The notes: generated from the letters alone by a model not told the origin. Numbered from the stretch's first letter, positions 48,669-61,899 are shown. The stretch is 64,000 nucleotides of DNA from Mustela lutreola (GCF_030435805.1 NC_081296.1:30035745-30099744); one strand, 5' to 3'. Numbers and translations: made by a program.

Positions 48669-48749
48669 GGGTCAATGATGAGAACTCATATGGTCTCGAA
48701 GAGCGATGATGACCTAAAAATCATGCCCAATAGGATTACGCTGAGGCCC
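48669..48749 (+). ncRNA. SNORD115: SNORD115 snoRNA, A copy 15 (guide variant)
   Basis: A type with a U-to-C change at position 59. The guide therefore reads ATGCCCAATAGGATTACG and would have one mismatch with the HTR2C target, 14 nt from the D box. All boxes and the stem are intact. Confidence 0.94.
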
Positions 48750-50171
48750 AGTGCAGGGGACCGTGCGGGGATCAGCAGCCCCCAGACCCTCGGGGCATTT
48801 GAGGGCGCGCTGCTGCAGCTGGGCGCTAGAGGAGAACGAACGCTCGAGCGTCTGCGCGCGTTGGGCCCGGAGCCCAGGCGCCTCTGCGCGTGCCCACGGG
48901 GGTGTTCTGGCACTCAAGCTGGCCCACCGCCCCAATCCCCTTCCCAGGACAGCTCCCCGGGAGCCAGGGCTTCGCCATCCTCGTCTCCTCGTGTCCTTCG
49001 GCGGGCCTGGCCGGCTAGGTCCTCGGTGTGTCGACATGCAGCAGAGGTGAGCGGAAGCCTTGGGCTCGGAGGGAGGCCCGAGACGCCTTGGGAAGCGGGT
49101 AGCCCAGCAGTGACTCTGCAGCAGGCCGTGGGCTTGGGGTGGCGGTCCTCGTGGTCCAGACGTCGTGGGCCACCCCGGGAGCGGGTGCCCTTGAGCCATC
49201 CCAGGGGCAGGGAACGCGAGCGTGGGGCCGGGTGGCTGGCAAGACCCGGAAAGCGCAGAGTGGCCGCCATAGGATCAGGTGACCCTGAGGCCCCCTGATC
49301 CATCTGGGCGTGTCTCGTGGGCCTACGAACGTAGTGGACGTGAGACTTGTGGTCTCAGAAGCTTCTGTGATCTTCTGCCACGGGGTGTTGCTCGAGGCCC
49401 GGGACTTGGCTTGTTTCCGCGGGCTGACGAGGTCTGAGCTCCTGCCCCACAGCGCAGACGCCCAAGGCGTTGGAGACCCCACCAGGCTGCTTGCGAAGAG
49501 CGCAAGAGGATACCTTGTGCTCGCGAGACAGCCGGGTTCCACGGGGCTACGGGGCGGAATCTGCGAGTGCCAGGCCCTTGCAGCCATTGGGTCGGAGCCA
49601 CTCTCCGGAGGCTCTCAAGCACCGGGGACCGGGTCCTGACGAAGCGGCGCTGCACGGCGAGAGTCGGGTACCTCGCCCAGGGCAGCCGGTGGGTGGTGTG
49701 CCTGGCCGTAGTGGTGGACAGCGACCTGGCATTCCGAGCTCGGCCCTGGGGCAGCCGTGGGCCCGAGCCACCTTGGGCTTCCAGGGTAGGGGCTCCGATC
49801 CTTGGCTCCCAGGTGGGACCATGGGTGGGTGGGCGGCGTCCTGGCCACAACTCCCTGACCGCCCCCCTCGGCTCCCGTGCAAAGGAGACAGCGGAGACAC
49901 GTCTAAACCCTGTGCTCCGTGCCATGTTCACGGACCGTTCTGCCGACGGTGGTGCTGACCCAGGGGCCTAGATCTCCCTTCTTTGGGGATGCCCTGGTAA
50001 GGGCAGCTGGGGCCCTGGGCCCTGCTCCGTCGTCTCGCACATCAGCCATGCGTGGGTCGGCCGTATGCCCGGCCCCCACCGGCCAGGACGTTGCGAAAGG
50101 TAGCCCTCGGCCGTCCGGCCGGTGCCCCGGACCAGGGCTTTTGGACAGCTGGTCTCTCCGTCTCTCTTCAG

Positions 50172-50289
50172 AACCGCATCCACAAGCGGGGAGATCGCCC
50201 GCACCAGCTCGTCTTGCCTGGCCCGGCCCTGCCCACAGGTCCAATGTCTCAGGACACCGGCTCATGGCGCAGTCCGCCACGCAGCCCCG
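50172..50289 (+). other. Host exon 1, B type
   Basis: Acceptor reads CTCTCTTCAG; GTAAGC donor intact. Confidence 0.65.
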
Positions 50290-50341
50290 GTAAGCAGGTT
50301 CTGGGGGCGACGCGACCGCACGCATCGCCGCCAACCTGCTT

Positions 50342-50422
50342 GGGTCAATGATGACAACTCAAATGGTCTCGAAGAGCGGTGATGACCTAAAAATCATGCT
50401 CAATAGGATTACGCTGAGGCCC
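50342..50422 (+). ncRNA. SNORD115: SNORD115 snoRNA, B copy 16
   Basis: Identical to the B reference. Confidence 0.96.
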
Positions 50423-51848
50423 AATGCAGGCGTCTGTGCCGGGATCAGCATCCCCCGGAGCCTCGGGGCCCTGGAGGGGCGCTGCCGTTGGGAGCTTGAG
50501 GCCAAGGATCCCCCGGGGATCCCTGCTCCTGCCCTGGAAAGCCCGTGCACGTCAGGGGCCCCTCGAGGTGTGGAGGCAGCCCAACCGGCCTAGAGACTGA
50601 ATCCCCTCCCCTCCCCTGGACAGCTCCCTGGGAGCCATGCCTTAGGAACCGTTGTCTCCTTGTGTCTTGCAGCGGGCCTTGGGCGCCAGGTGGTAGGCGC
50701 GGCGTTGGCCACGACAGGTGAGTGGGAGACTCTGGGCCTGGCGGGAGATGGCAGACGCCATGGGCGTCATCCGCGAAGCCAGAGTCACGGCACGGGGCTC
50801 TGGCTCCACCACTGAGCTACGGGTGGAGGCCCCCGTTGTCCACACAGCGTTGGCTGGCGCGTGATCAGGCTCCCTTGAGCCATCCCAGGTGCAGGGAACG
50901 CGAACGTTGGGCCGCGGGAACTGGCCGGGACTGGATCCCGGGGGGATGCCGCCATAGATCCGCGTGGCCCTGAGGCCTCCTTGGACCTCCCTTTGTGTCC
51001 TGTGCGCCCGTGAGGAGACGGGTTCGGGAGACCCTTGGCGTCAGGGACTTCTGTCCCCCTCAGCGAGTGGCGGTTGCTCGAGCCAACCCCAGCGCATGTT
51101 TCTTGGGGCTGGAGCGGGCAGAGCTCCTGCCCTAGGCACCAGACTCCCAAGGACTTTGGGAGCCTGGGAGGCTGCTGAAGTACAGCCCTCGATGTTTGCT
51201 TGGGCTGCCGATGGAGCATGGTTTGGCTGGACGTGGGCAAGAATGGGCGAGCCCCAGGCCACAGCGGGCATTGGGCGAGAGCCTGTCGGGCCAGGCCCCC
51301 AGAGGAGGGGCCGCCACGCGGGGACACTCTGGACCCTGTTGCAGGGCGGGCATTGGTCCCCTGCCTCCCGCTGGCGGGAGACCGTGACCCGCGACTCCCT
51401 CTCCAGACGTGGACCGTCGGGGCATGGGGGCCAACGTTGGCTGCGAGTGCCAGCGCCCGGATGCACGGACGGCAGCCGGGCCAATCTGGGGTTGGCGTCT
51501 GCCTGGCCATAAGTTCTGGGGCCGCCCCCGTTGGCTCGGGGCCCGGGAGGCATCGGGGGGGGGGTAACTCGATAACCTAGTGTTCCCGCTCACGTTGTGG
51601 GGCCTTTCTTAGCAAGGGGTGGTTCCCACAGGGGCCCTGATCTCCACAGTTTCTGGAGGCCCAGGGATGTACAGCGGCTCCCCAGGGCCCTTTTCCTTGC
51701 TTGCGGCGGCTCCGAGCCTTGGGTCGTTCGTTCCTCCACCCGCCTGGCCAGCAGCGGCCAGGGCTTCGGGCGTGACCAATCGTGGCCGCATGGGGCACGA
51801 GCCACGGAGCAGGCCGTTCTGACAGCTGGCCTCTCCCTCTGTCCTTAG

Positions 51849-51966
51849 AACCCCGTCCCCCAGGGAGGATCTCGCCTGGACGACCAAGTCTGGCTTCTCC
51901 CAGCCCCGCCCAAAGGGCCCGTGTCTCGGATCGCCGGGGCATGGCGCCGTCCCGACCGCTCCCTCG
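51849..51966 (+). other. Host exon 1, A type
   Basis: 118 nt with intact splice sites. Confidence 0.65.
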
Positions 51967-52020
51967 GTAAGGAGGGGTTCCAGGTGGGCAGGGACCTCAC
52001 GCGTCGCCCCCGGCTTGCTT

Positions 52021-52100
52021 GGGTCAATGATGAGAACTCATATGGTCTCGAAGAGCGATGATGACCAAAAATCATGCTCAATAGGATTACGCTGAGGCCC
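52021..52100 (+). ncRNA. SNORD115: SNORD115 snoRNA, A copy 16 (80 nt)
   Basis: A type with a 1-nt deletion (U at position 47) between C' and the guide, giving 80 nt. C, C', D, guide and stem are intact, but the C'-to-D spacing is shortened by one. Confidence 0.94.
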
Positions 52101-53521
52101 AGTGCAGGGGACCGTGCGGGGATCAGCAGCCCCCAGACCCTCGGGGCATTTGAGGGCGCGCTGCTGCAGCTGGGCGCTAGAGGAGAACGAACGCTCGAGC
52201 GTCTGCGCGCGTTGGGCCCGGAGCCCAGGCGCCTCTGCGCGTGCCCACGGGGGTGTTCTGGCACTCAAGCTGGCCCACCGCCCCAATCCCCTTCTCAGGA
52301 CAGCTCCCCGGGAGCCAGGGCTTCGCCATCCTCGTCTCCTCGTGTCCTTCGGCGGGCCTGGCTGGCTAGGTCCTCGGTGTGTCGACATGCAGCAGAGGTG
52401 AGCGGAAGCCTTGGGCTCGGAGGGAGGCCCGAGACGCCTTGGGAAGCGGGTAGCCCAGCAGTGACTCTGCAGCAGGCCGTGGGCTTGGGGTGGCGGTCCT
52501 CGTGGTCCAGACGTCGTGGGCCACCCCGGGAGCGGGTGCCCTTGAGCCATCCCAGGGGCAGGGAACGCGAGCGTGGGGCCGGGTGGCTGGCAAGACCCGG
52601 AATGCGCAGAGTGGCCGCCATAGGATCAGGTGACCCTGAGACCCCTGATCCATCTGGGCGTGTCTCGTGGGCCTACGAACGTAGTGGACGTGAGACTTGT
52701 GGTCTCAGAAGCTTCTGTGATCTTCTGCCACGGGGTGTTGCTCGAGGCCCGGGACTTGGCTTGTTTCCGCGGGCTGACGAGGCCGGAGCTCCCGCCCCAC
52801 AGCGCAGACGCCCAAGGCGTTGGAGACCCCACCAGGCTGCTTGCGAAGAGCGCAAGAGGATTCCTTGTGCTCGCGAGACAGCCGAGTTCCACGGGGCTAC
52901 GGGGCGGAATCTGCGAGGGCCAGGCCCTTGCAGCCATTGGTTCGGAGCCTCTCTCCGGAGGCTCTCAAGCACCGGGGACCGGGTCCTGACGAAGCGGCGC
53001 TGCACGGCGAGAGTCGGGTAACTCGCCCAGGGCAGCCGGTGGGTGGTGTGCCTGGCCGTAGTGGTGGACAGCGACCTGGCATTCCGAGCTCGGCCCTGGG
53101 GCAGCCGTGGGCCCGAGCCACCTTGGGCTTCCAGGGTAGGGGCTCCGATCCTTGGCTCCCAGGTGGGACCATGGGTGGGTGGGCGGCGTCCTGGCCACAA
53201 GTCCCTGACCGCCCCCCTCGGCTCCCGTGCAAGGGAGACAGCGGGGACACGTCAAAACCCTGTGCTCCGTGCCATGTTCACGGACCGTTCTGCCGACGGT
53301 GGTGCTGACCCAGGGGCCTAGATCTCCCTTGTTTGGGGATGCCCTGGTAAGGGCAGATGGGGCCCTGGGCCCTGCTCCGTCGTCTCGCACATCAGCCATG
53401 CGTGGGTCGGCCGTATGCCCGGCCCCCACCGGCCAGGACGTTGGGAAAGGTAGCCCTCGGCCGTCCGGCCGGTGCCCCGGACCAGGGCTTTTGGGCAGCT
53501 GGTCTCTCCGTCTCTCCTCAG

Positions 53522-53639
53522 AACCGCATCCACAAGCGGGGAGAACGCCCGCACCAGCTCGTCTTGCCTGGCCCGGCCCTGCCCACAGGTCCAATGTCTC
53601 AGGACCCCGGCCCATGGCGCAGTCCGCCACGCAGCCCCG
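53522..53639 (+). other. Host exon 1, B type
   Basis: CTCTCCTCAG acceptor and GTAAGC donor; 118 nt. Confidence 0.65.
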
Positions 53640-53691
53640 GTAAGCAGGTTCTGGGTGCGACGCGACCGCACGCATCGCCGCCAACCTGCTT

Positions 53692-53772
53692 GGGTCAATG
53701 ATGACAACTCAAATGGTCTCGAAGAGCGGTGATGACCTAAAAATCATGCTCAATAGGATTACGCTGAGGCCC
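53692..53772 (+). ncRNA. SNORD115: SNORD115 snoRNA, B copy 17
   Basis: Identical to the B reference. Confidence 0.96.
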
Positions 53773-55197
53773 AATGCAGGCGTCTGTGCCGGGATCAGCA
53801 TCCCCCGGAGCCTCGGGGCCCTGGAGGGGCGCTGCCGTTGGGAGCTTGAGGCCAAGGATCCCCCGGGGATCCCTGCTCCGGCCCTGGAAAGCCCGTGCAC
53901 GTCAGGGGCCCCTCGAGGTGTGGAGGCAGCCCACCCGGCCTAGAGACTGAATCCCCTCCCCTCCCCTGGACAGCTCCCTGGGAGCCATGCCTTAGGAACC
54001 CTTGTCTCCTTGTGTCTTGCAGCGGGCCTTGGGCGCCAGGTGGTAGGCGCGGCGTTGGCCACGACAGGTGAGTGGGAGACTCTGGGCCTGGCGGGAGATG
54101 GCAGACGCCATGGGCGTCGTCCGCGAAGCCAGAGTCACGGCACGGGGCTCTGGCTCCACCACTGAGCTACGGGTTCAGGCCCCCGTTGTCCACACAGCGT
54201 TGGCTGGCGCGTGATCAGGCTACCTTGAGCCATCCCAGGTGCAGGGAACGCGAACGTTGGGCCGCGGGAAATGGCCGGGACTGGATCCCGGGGGAATGCC
54301 GCCATAGATCCGCGTGGCCCTGAGGCCTCCTTGGACCTCCCTTTGTGTCCTGTGCGCCCGTGAGTAGACGGGTTCGGGAGACCCTTGGCGTCAGGGACTT
54401 CTGTCCCCCTCAGCGAGTGGCGGTTGCTCGAGCCAACCCCAGTGCATGTTTCTTGGGGCTAGAGCGGGCAGAGCTCCTGCCCTAGGCACCAGACTCCCAA
54501 GGACTTTGGGAGCCTGGGAGGCTGCTGAAGTACAGCCCTCGATGTTTGCTTGGGCTGCCGATCGAGCATGGTTTGGCTGGACGTGGGCAAGAATGGGCGA
54601 GCCACAGGCCACAGCGGGCATTGGGCGAGAGCCTGTCGGGCCAGGCCCCCAGAGGAGGGGCCGCCACGCGGGGAGACTCTGGACCCTGTTGCAGGGCGGG
54701 CATTTGTCCCCTGCCTCCCGCTGGCGGGAGACCGTGACCCGCGACTCCCTCTCCAGACGTGGACCGTCGGGGCATGGGGGCCAACGTTGGCTGCGAGTGC
54801 CAGCGCCCGGATGCACGGACGGCAGCCGGGCCAATCTGGGGTTGGCGTCTGCCTGGCCATAAGTTCTGGGGCTGCCCCCGTTGGCTCGGGGCCCGGGAGG
54901 CATCGGGGGGTGGTAACTCGATAACCTAGTGTTCCCGCCCACGTTGTGGGGCCTTTCTTAGCAAGGGCTGGTTCCCACAGGGGCCCTGATCTCCACAGTT
55001 TCTGGAGGCCCAGGGATGTACAGCGGCTCCCCAGGGCCCTTTTCCTTGCTTGCGGCGGCTCCGAGCCTTGGGTCGTTCGTTCCTCCACCCGCCTGGCCAG
55101 CAGCGGCCAGGGCTTCGGGCGTGACCAATCGTGGCCGCATGGGGCACGAGCCACAGAGCAGGCCGTTCTGACAGCTGGCCTCTCCCTCTGTCCTTAG

Positions 55198-55315
55198 ATC
55201 CCCGTCCCCCAGAGAGGATCTCGCCTTGACGACCAAGTCTGGCTTCTCCCAGCCCCGCCCAAAGGGCCCGTGTCTCGGATCGCCGGGGCATGGCGCCGTC
55301 CCGACCGCTCCCTCG
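55198..55315 (+). other. Host exon 1, A type
   Basis: Starts ATCCCC instead of AACCCC, shared with the copy at 58550. Splice sites intact. Confidence 0.65.
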
Positions 55316-55369
55316 GTAAGGAGGGGTTCCGGGTGGGCAGGGACCTCACGCGTCGCCCCCGGCTTGCTT

Positions 55370-55450
55370 GGGTCAATGATGAGAACTCATATGGTCTCGA
55401 AGAGCGATGATGACCTAAAAATCATGCTCAATAGGATTACGCTGAGGCCC
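55370..55450 (+). ncRNA. SNORD115: SNORD115 snoRNA, A copy 17
   Basis: Identical to the A reference. Confidence 0.96.
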
Positions 55451-56872
55451 AGTGCAGGGGACCGTGCGGGGATCAGCAGCCCCCAGACCCTCGGGGCATT
55501 TGAGGGCGCGCTGCTGCAGCTGGGCGCTAGAGGAGAACGAACGCTCGAGCGTCTGCGCGCGTTGGGCCCGGAGCCCAGGCGCCTCTGCGCGTGCCCACGG
55601 GGGTGTTCTGGCACTCAAGCTGGCCCTCCGCCCCAATCCCCTTCCCAGGACAGCTCCCCGGGAGCCAGGGCTTCGCCATCCTCGTCTCCTCGTGTCCTTC
55701 GGCGGGCCTGGCCGGCTAGGTCCTCGGTGTGTCGACATGCAGCAGAGGTGAGCGGAAGCCTTGGGCTCGGAGGGAGGCCCGAGACGCCTTGGGAAGCGGG
55801 TAGCCCAGCAGTGACTCTGCAGCAGGCCGTGGGCTTGGGGTGGCGGTCCTCGTGGTCCAGACGTCGTGGGCCACCCCGGGAGCGGGTGCCCTTGAGCCAT
55901 CCCAGGGGCAGGGAACGCGAGCGTGGGGCCGGGTGGCTGGCAAGACCCGGAAAGCGCAGAGTGGCCGCCATAGGATCAGGGGACCATGAGGCCCCCTGAT
56001 CCATCTGGGCGTGTCTCGTGGGCCTACGAACGTAGTGGACGTGAGACTTGTGGTCTCAGAAGCTTCTGTGATCTTCTGCCACGGGGTGTTGCTCGAGGCC
56101 CGGGACTTGGCTTGTTTCCGCGGGCTGACGAGGCCTGAGCTCCCGCCCCACAGCACAGACGCCCAAGGCGTTGGAGACCCCACCAGGCTGCTTGCGAAGA
56201 GCGCAAGAGGATTCCTTGTGCTCGCGAGACAGCCGGGTTCCACGGGGCTACGGGGCGGAATCTGCGAGGGCCAGGCCCTTGCAGCCATTGGGTCGGAGCC
56301 TCTCTCCGGAGGCTCTCAAGCACCGGGGACCGGGTCCTGACGAAGCGGCGCTGCACGGCGAGAGTCGGGTACCTCGCCCAGGGCAGCCGGTGGGTGGTGT
56401 GCCTGGCTGTAGTGGTGGACAGCGACCTGGCATTCAGAGCTCGGCCCTGGGGCAGCCGTGGGCCCGAGCCACCTTGGGCTTCCAGGGTAGGGGCTCCGAT
56501 CCTTGGCTCCCAGGTGGGACCATGGGTGGGTGGGCGGCGTCCTGGCCACAAGTCCCTGACCGCCCCCCTCGGCTCTCGTGCAAGGGAGACAGCGGGGACA
56601 CGTCAAAACCCTGTGCTCCGTGCCATGTTCACGGACCGTTCTGCCGACGGTGGTGCTGACCCAGGGGCCTAGATCTCCCTTGTTTGGGGATGCCCTGGTA
56701 AGGGCAGCTGGGGCCCTGGGCCCTGCTCCGTCGTCTCGCACATCAGCCATGCGTGGGTCGGCCGTATGCCCGGCCCCCACCGGCCAGGACGTTGGGAAAG
56801 GTAGCCCTCGGCCGTCCGGCCGGTGCCCCGGACCAGGGCTTTTGGACAGCTGGTCTCTCCGTCTCTCCTCAG

Positions 56873-56990
56873 AACCGCATCCACAAGCGGGGAGATCGCC
56901 CGCACCAGCTCGTCTTGCCTGGCCCGGCCCTGCCCACAGGTCCAATGTCTCAGGACCCCGGCTCATGGCGCAGTCCGCCACGCAGCCCCG
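56873..56990 (+). other. Host exon 1, B type
   Basis: CTCTCCTCAG acceptor and GTAAGC donor; 118 nt. Confidence 0.65.
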
Positions 56991-57042
56991 GTAAGCAGGT
57001 TCTGGGGGCGACGCGACCGCACGCATCGCCGCCAACCTGCTT

Positions 57043-57123
57043 GGGTCAATGATGACAACTCAAATGGTCTCGAAGAGCGGTGATGAACTAAAAATCATGC
57101 TTAATAGGATTACGCTGAGGCCC
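57043..57123 (+). ncRNA. SNORD115: SNORD115 snoRNA, B copy 18 (guide variant)
   Basis: B type with C-to-A at position 45 and C-to-U at position 60. The guide reads ATGCTTAATAGGATTACG. The change replaces a C-G pair with a U-G wobble, so pairing with HTR2C is weakened but not broken. Boxes and stem are intact. Confidence 0.94.
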
Positions 57124-58549
57124 AATGCAGGCATCTGTGCCGGGATCAGCATCCCCCGGAGCCTCGGGGCCCTGGAGGGACGCTGCCGTTGGGAGCTTGA
57201 GGCCAAGGATCCCCCGGGGATCCCTGCTCCTGCCCTGGAAAGCCCGTGCACGTCAGGGGCCCCTCGAGGTGTGGAGGCAGCCCACCCGGCCTAGAGACTG
57301 AATCCCCTCCCCTCCCCTGGACAGCTCCCTGGGAGCCATGCCTTAGGAACCGTTGTCTCCTTGTGTCTTGCAGCGGGCCTTGGGCGCCAGGTGGTAGGCG
57401 CGGCGTTGGCCACGACAGGTGAGTGGGAGACTCTGGGCCTGGCGGGAGATGGCAGACGCCATGGGCGTCATCCGCGAAGCCAGAGTCACGGCACGGGGCT
57501 CTGGCTCCACCACTGAGCTACGGGTGGAGGCCCCCGTTGTCCACACAGCGTTGGCTGGCGCGTGATCAGGCTCCCTTGAGCCATCCCAGGTGCAGGGAAC
57601 GCGAACGTTGGGCCGCGGGAACTGGCCGGGACTGGATCCCGGGGGGATGCCGCCATAGATCCGCGTGGCCCTGAGGCCTCCTTGGACCTCCCTTTGTGTC
57701 CTGTGCGCCCGTGAGGAGACGGGTTCGGGAGACCCTTGGCGTCAGGGACTTCTGTCCCCCTCAGCGAGTGGCGGTTGCTCGAGCCAACCCCAGCGCATGT
57801 TTCTTGGGGCTGGAGCGGGCAGAGCTCCTGCCCTAGGCACCAGACTCCCAAGGACTTTGGGAGCCTGGGAGGCTGCTGAAGTACAGCCCTCGATGTTTGC
57901 TTGGGCTGCCGATGGAGCATGGTTTGGCTGGACGTGGGCAAGAATGGGCGAGCCCCAGGCCACAGCGGGCATTGGGCGAGAGCCTGTCGGGCCAGGCCCC
58001 CAGAGGAGGGGCCGCCACGCGGGGACACTCTGGACCCTGTTGCAGGGCGGGCATTGGTCCCCTGCCTCCCGCTGGCGGGAGACCGTGACCCGCGACTCCC
58101 TCTCCAGACGTGGACCGTCGGGGCATGGGGGCCAACGTTGGCTGCGAGTGCCAGCGCCCGGATGCACGGACGGCAGCCGGGCCAATCTGGGGTTGGCGTC
58201 TGCCTGGCCATAAGTTCTGGGGCCGCCCCCGTTGGCTCGGGGCCCGGGAGGCATCGGGGGGGGGGGCACTCGATTACCTAGTGTTCCCGCCCACGTTGTG
58301 GGTCCTTTCTTAGCAAGGGGTGGTTCCCACAGCGGCCCTGATCTCCACAGTTTCTGGAGGCCCAGGGATGTACAGCGGCTCCCCAGGGCCCTTTTCCTTG
58401 CTTGCGGCGGCTCCGAGCCTTGGGTCGTTCGTTCCTCCACCCGCCTGGCCAGCAGCGGCCAGGGCTTCGGGCGTGACCGATCGTGGCCGCATGGGGTACG
58501 AGCCACAGAGCAGGCCGTTCTGACAGCCGGCCTCTCCCTCTGTCCTTAG

Positions 58550-58667
58550 ATCCCCGTCCCCCAGAGAGGATCTCGCCTTGATGAGCAAGTCTGGCTTCTC
58601 CCAGCCCCGCCCAAAGGGCCCGTGTCTCGGATCGCCGGGGCATGGCGCCGTCCCGACCGCTCCCTCG
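58550..58667 (+). other. Host exon 1, A type
   Basis: Starts ATCCCC as at 55198. Splice sites intact. Confidence 0.65.
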
Positions 58668-58721
58668 GTAAGGAGGGGTTCCGGGTGGGCAGGGACCTCA
58701 CGCGTCGCCCCCGGCTTGCTT

Positions 58722-58802
58722 GGGTCAATGATGAGAACTCATATGGTCTCGAAGAGCGATGATGACCTAAAAATCATGCTCAATAGGATTACGCTGAGGC
58801 CC
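58722..58802 (+). ncRNA. SNORD115: SNORD115 snoRNA, A copy 18
   Basis: Identical to the A reference. The flank shares private variants with the module at 10147. Confidence 0.96.
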
Positions 58803-60222
58803 AGTGCAGGGGACCGTGCGGGGATCAGCAGCCCCCGACCCTCGGGTCATTTGAGGGCGCGCTGCTGCACCTGGGCGCTAGAGGAGAACGAACGCTCGAG
58901 CGTCTCCGCGCGTTGGGCCCGGAGGCCAGGCGCCTCTGCGCGTGCCCACGGGGGTGTTCTGGCACTCAAGCTGGCCCACCGCCCCAATCTCCTTCCCAGG
59001 ACAGCTCCCCGGGAACCAGGGCTTCGCCATCCTCGTCTCCTCGTGTCCTTCGGCGGGCCTGGCCGGCTAGGTCCTCGGTGTGTCGACATGCAGCAGAGGT
59101 GAGCGGAAGCCTTGGGCTCGGAGGGAGGCCCGAGACGCCTTGGGAAGCGGGTAGCAAAGCAGTGACTCTGCAGCAGGCCGTGGGCTTGGGGTGGCGGTCC
59201 TTGTGGTCCAGACGTCGTGGGCCACCCCGGGAGCGGGTGCCCTTGAGCCATCCCAGGGGCAGGGAACGCGAGCGTGGGGCCGGGTGGCTGGCAAGACCCG
59301 GAAAGCGCAGAGTGGCCGCCATAGGATCAGGTGACCCTGAGGCCCCCTGATCCATCTGGGCGTGTCTCGTGGGCCTACGAACGTAGTGGACGTGAGACTT
59401 GTGGTCTCAGAAGCTTCTGTGATCTTCTGCCACGGGGTGTTGCTCGAGGCCCGGGACTTGGCTTGTTTCCGCGGGCTGACGAGGCCTGAGCTCCCGCCCA
59501 CAGCGCAGACCCCCACGGCGTTGGAGACCCCACCAGGCTGCTTGCGAAGAGCGCAAGAGGATTCCTTGTGCTCGCGAGACAGCCGGGTTCCACGGGGCTA
59601 CGGGGCGGAATCTGCGAGTGCCAGGCCCTTGCAGCCATTGGGTCGGAGCCACTCTCCGGAGGCTCTCAAGCACCGGGGACCGGGTCCTGACGAAGCGGCG
59701 CTGCACGGCGAGAGACGGGTACCTCGCCCAGGGCAGCCGGTGGGTGGTGTGCCTGGCCGTAGTGGTGGACAGCGACCTGGCATTCCGAGCTCGGCCCTGG
59801 GGCAGCCGTGGGACCGAGCCACCTTGGGCTTCCAGGGTAAGTGCTCCGATCCTTGGCTCCCAGGTGGGACCATGGGTGGGTAGGCGGCGTCCTGGCCACA
59901 ACTCCCTGACCGCCCCCCTCGGCTCCCGTGCAAGGGAGACAGCGGAGACACGTCAAAACCCTGTGCTCCGTGCCATGTTCACGGACCGTTCTGCCGACGG
60001 TGGTGCTGAACCAGGGGCCTAGATCTCCCTTGTTTGGGGATGCCCTGGTTAGGGCAGCTGGGGCCCTGGGCCCTGCTCCGTCGTCTCGCCCATCAGCCAT
60101 GCGTGGTTCGGCCGTATGCCCGGCCCCCACCGGCCAGGACGTTGGGAAAGGTAGCCCTCGCCCGTCCGGCCGGTGCCCCGGACCAGGGCTTTTGGACAGC
60201 TGGTCTCTCCGTCTCTCCTCAG

Positions 60223-60340
60223 AACCGCATCCACAAGCGGGGAGATCTCCCGCACCAGCTCGGCTTGCCTGGCCCGGCCCTGCCCACAGGTCCAATGTCT
60301 CAGGACACCGGCTCATGGCGCAGTCCGCCACGCAGCCCCG
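60223..60340 (+). other. Host exon 1, B type
   Basis: CTCTCCTCAG acceptor and GTAAGC donor; GAGATCTCCC subfamily. Confidence 0.65.
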
Positions 60341-60392
60341 GTAAGCAGGTTCTGGGGGCGACGCGACCGCACGCATCGCCGCCAACCTGCTT

Positions 60393-60473
60393 GGGTCAAT
60401 GATGACAACTCAAATGGTCTCGAAGAGCGGTGATGACCTAAAAATCATGCTCAATAGGATTACGCTGAGGCCC
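60393..60473 (+). ncRNA. SNORD115: SNORD115 snoRNA, B copy 19
   Basis: Identical to the B reference. Confidence 0.96.
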
Positions 60474-61899
60474 AATGCAGGCGTCTGTGCCGGGATCAGC
60501 ATCCCCCGGAGCCTCGGGGCCCTGGAGGGGCGCTGCCGTTGGGAGCTTGAGGCCAAGGATACCCCGGGCATCCCTGCTCCTGCTCTGGAAAGCCCGTCCA
60601 CGTCAGGGGCCCCTCAAAGTGTGGAGGCAGCCCACCCGGCCTAGAGACTGAATCCCCTCCCCTCCCCTGGACAGCTCCCTGGGAGCCATGCCTTAGGAAC
60701 CCTTGTCTCCTTGTGTCTTGCAGCGGGCCTTGGGCGCCAGGTGGTAGGCGCGGCGTTGGCCACGACAGGTGAGTGGGAGACTCTGGGCTTGGCGGGAGAT
60801 GGCAGACGCCATGGGCGTCGTCCGCGAAGCCAGAGTCACGGCACGGGGCTCTGGCTCCACCACTGAGCTACGGGTGGAGGCCCCCGTTGTCCACACAGCG
60901 TTGGCTGGCGCGTGATCAGGCTCCCTTGAGCCATCCCAGGTGCAGGGAACGCGAACATTGGGCCGCGGGAACTGGCCGGGACTGGATCCCGGGGGGATGC
61001 CGCCATAGATCCGCGTGGCCCTGAGGCCTCCTTGGACCTCCCATTGTGTCCTGTGCGCCCGTGAGGAGACGGGTTCGGGAGACCCTTGGCGTCAGGGACT
61101 TCTGTCCCCCTCAGCGAGTGGCGGTTGCTCGAGCCAACCCCAGCGCATGTTTCTTGGGGCTGGAGTGGGCAGAGCTCCTGCCCTAGGCACCAGACTCCCA
61201 AGGACTTTGGGAGCCTGGGAGGCTGCTGAAGTACAGCCCTCGATGTTTGCTTGGGCTGCCGATGGAGCATGGTTTGGCTGGACGTGAGCAAGAATGGTCG
61301 AGCCCCAGGCCACAGCGGGCATTGGGCGAGAGCCTGTCGGGCCAGGCCCCCAGAGGAGGGGCCGCCACGCGGGGAGACTCTGGACCCTGTTGCAGGGCGG
61401 GCATTGGTCCCCTGCCTCCCGCTGGCGGGAGACCGTGACCCGCGACTCCCTCTCCAGACGTGGACCGTCGGGGCATGGGGGCCAACGTTGGCTGCGAGTG
61501 CCAGCGCCCGGATGCACGGACGGCAGCCGGGCCAATCTGGGGTTGGCGTCTGCCTGGCCATAAGTTCTGGGGCCGCCCCCGTTGGCTCGGGGCCCGGGAG
61601 GCATCGGGGGGGGGGGCACTCGATTACCTAGTGTTCCCGCCTACGTTGTGGGGCCTTTCTTAGCAAGGGGTGGTTCCCACAGGGGCCCTGATCTCCACAG
61701 TTTCTGGAGCCCCAGGGATGTACAGCGGCTCCCCAGGGCCCTTTTCCTTGCTTGCGGCGGCTCCGAGCCTTGGGTCGTTCGTTCCTCCACCCGCCTGGCC
61801 AGCAGCGGCCAGGGCTTCGGGCGTGACCAATCGTGGCCGCATGGGGCACGAGCCACGGAGCAGGCCGTTCTGACAGCTGGCCTCTCCCTCTGTCCTTAG

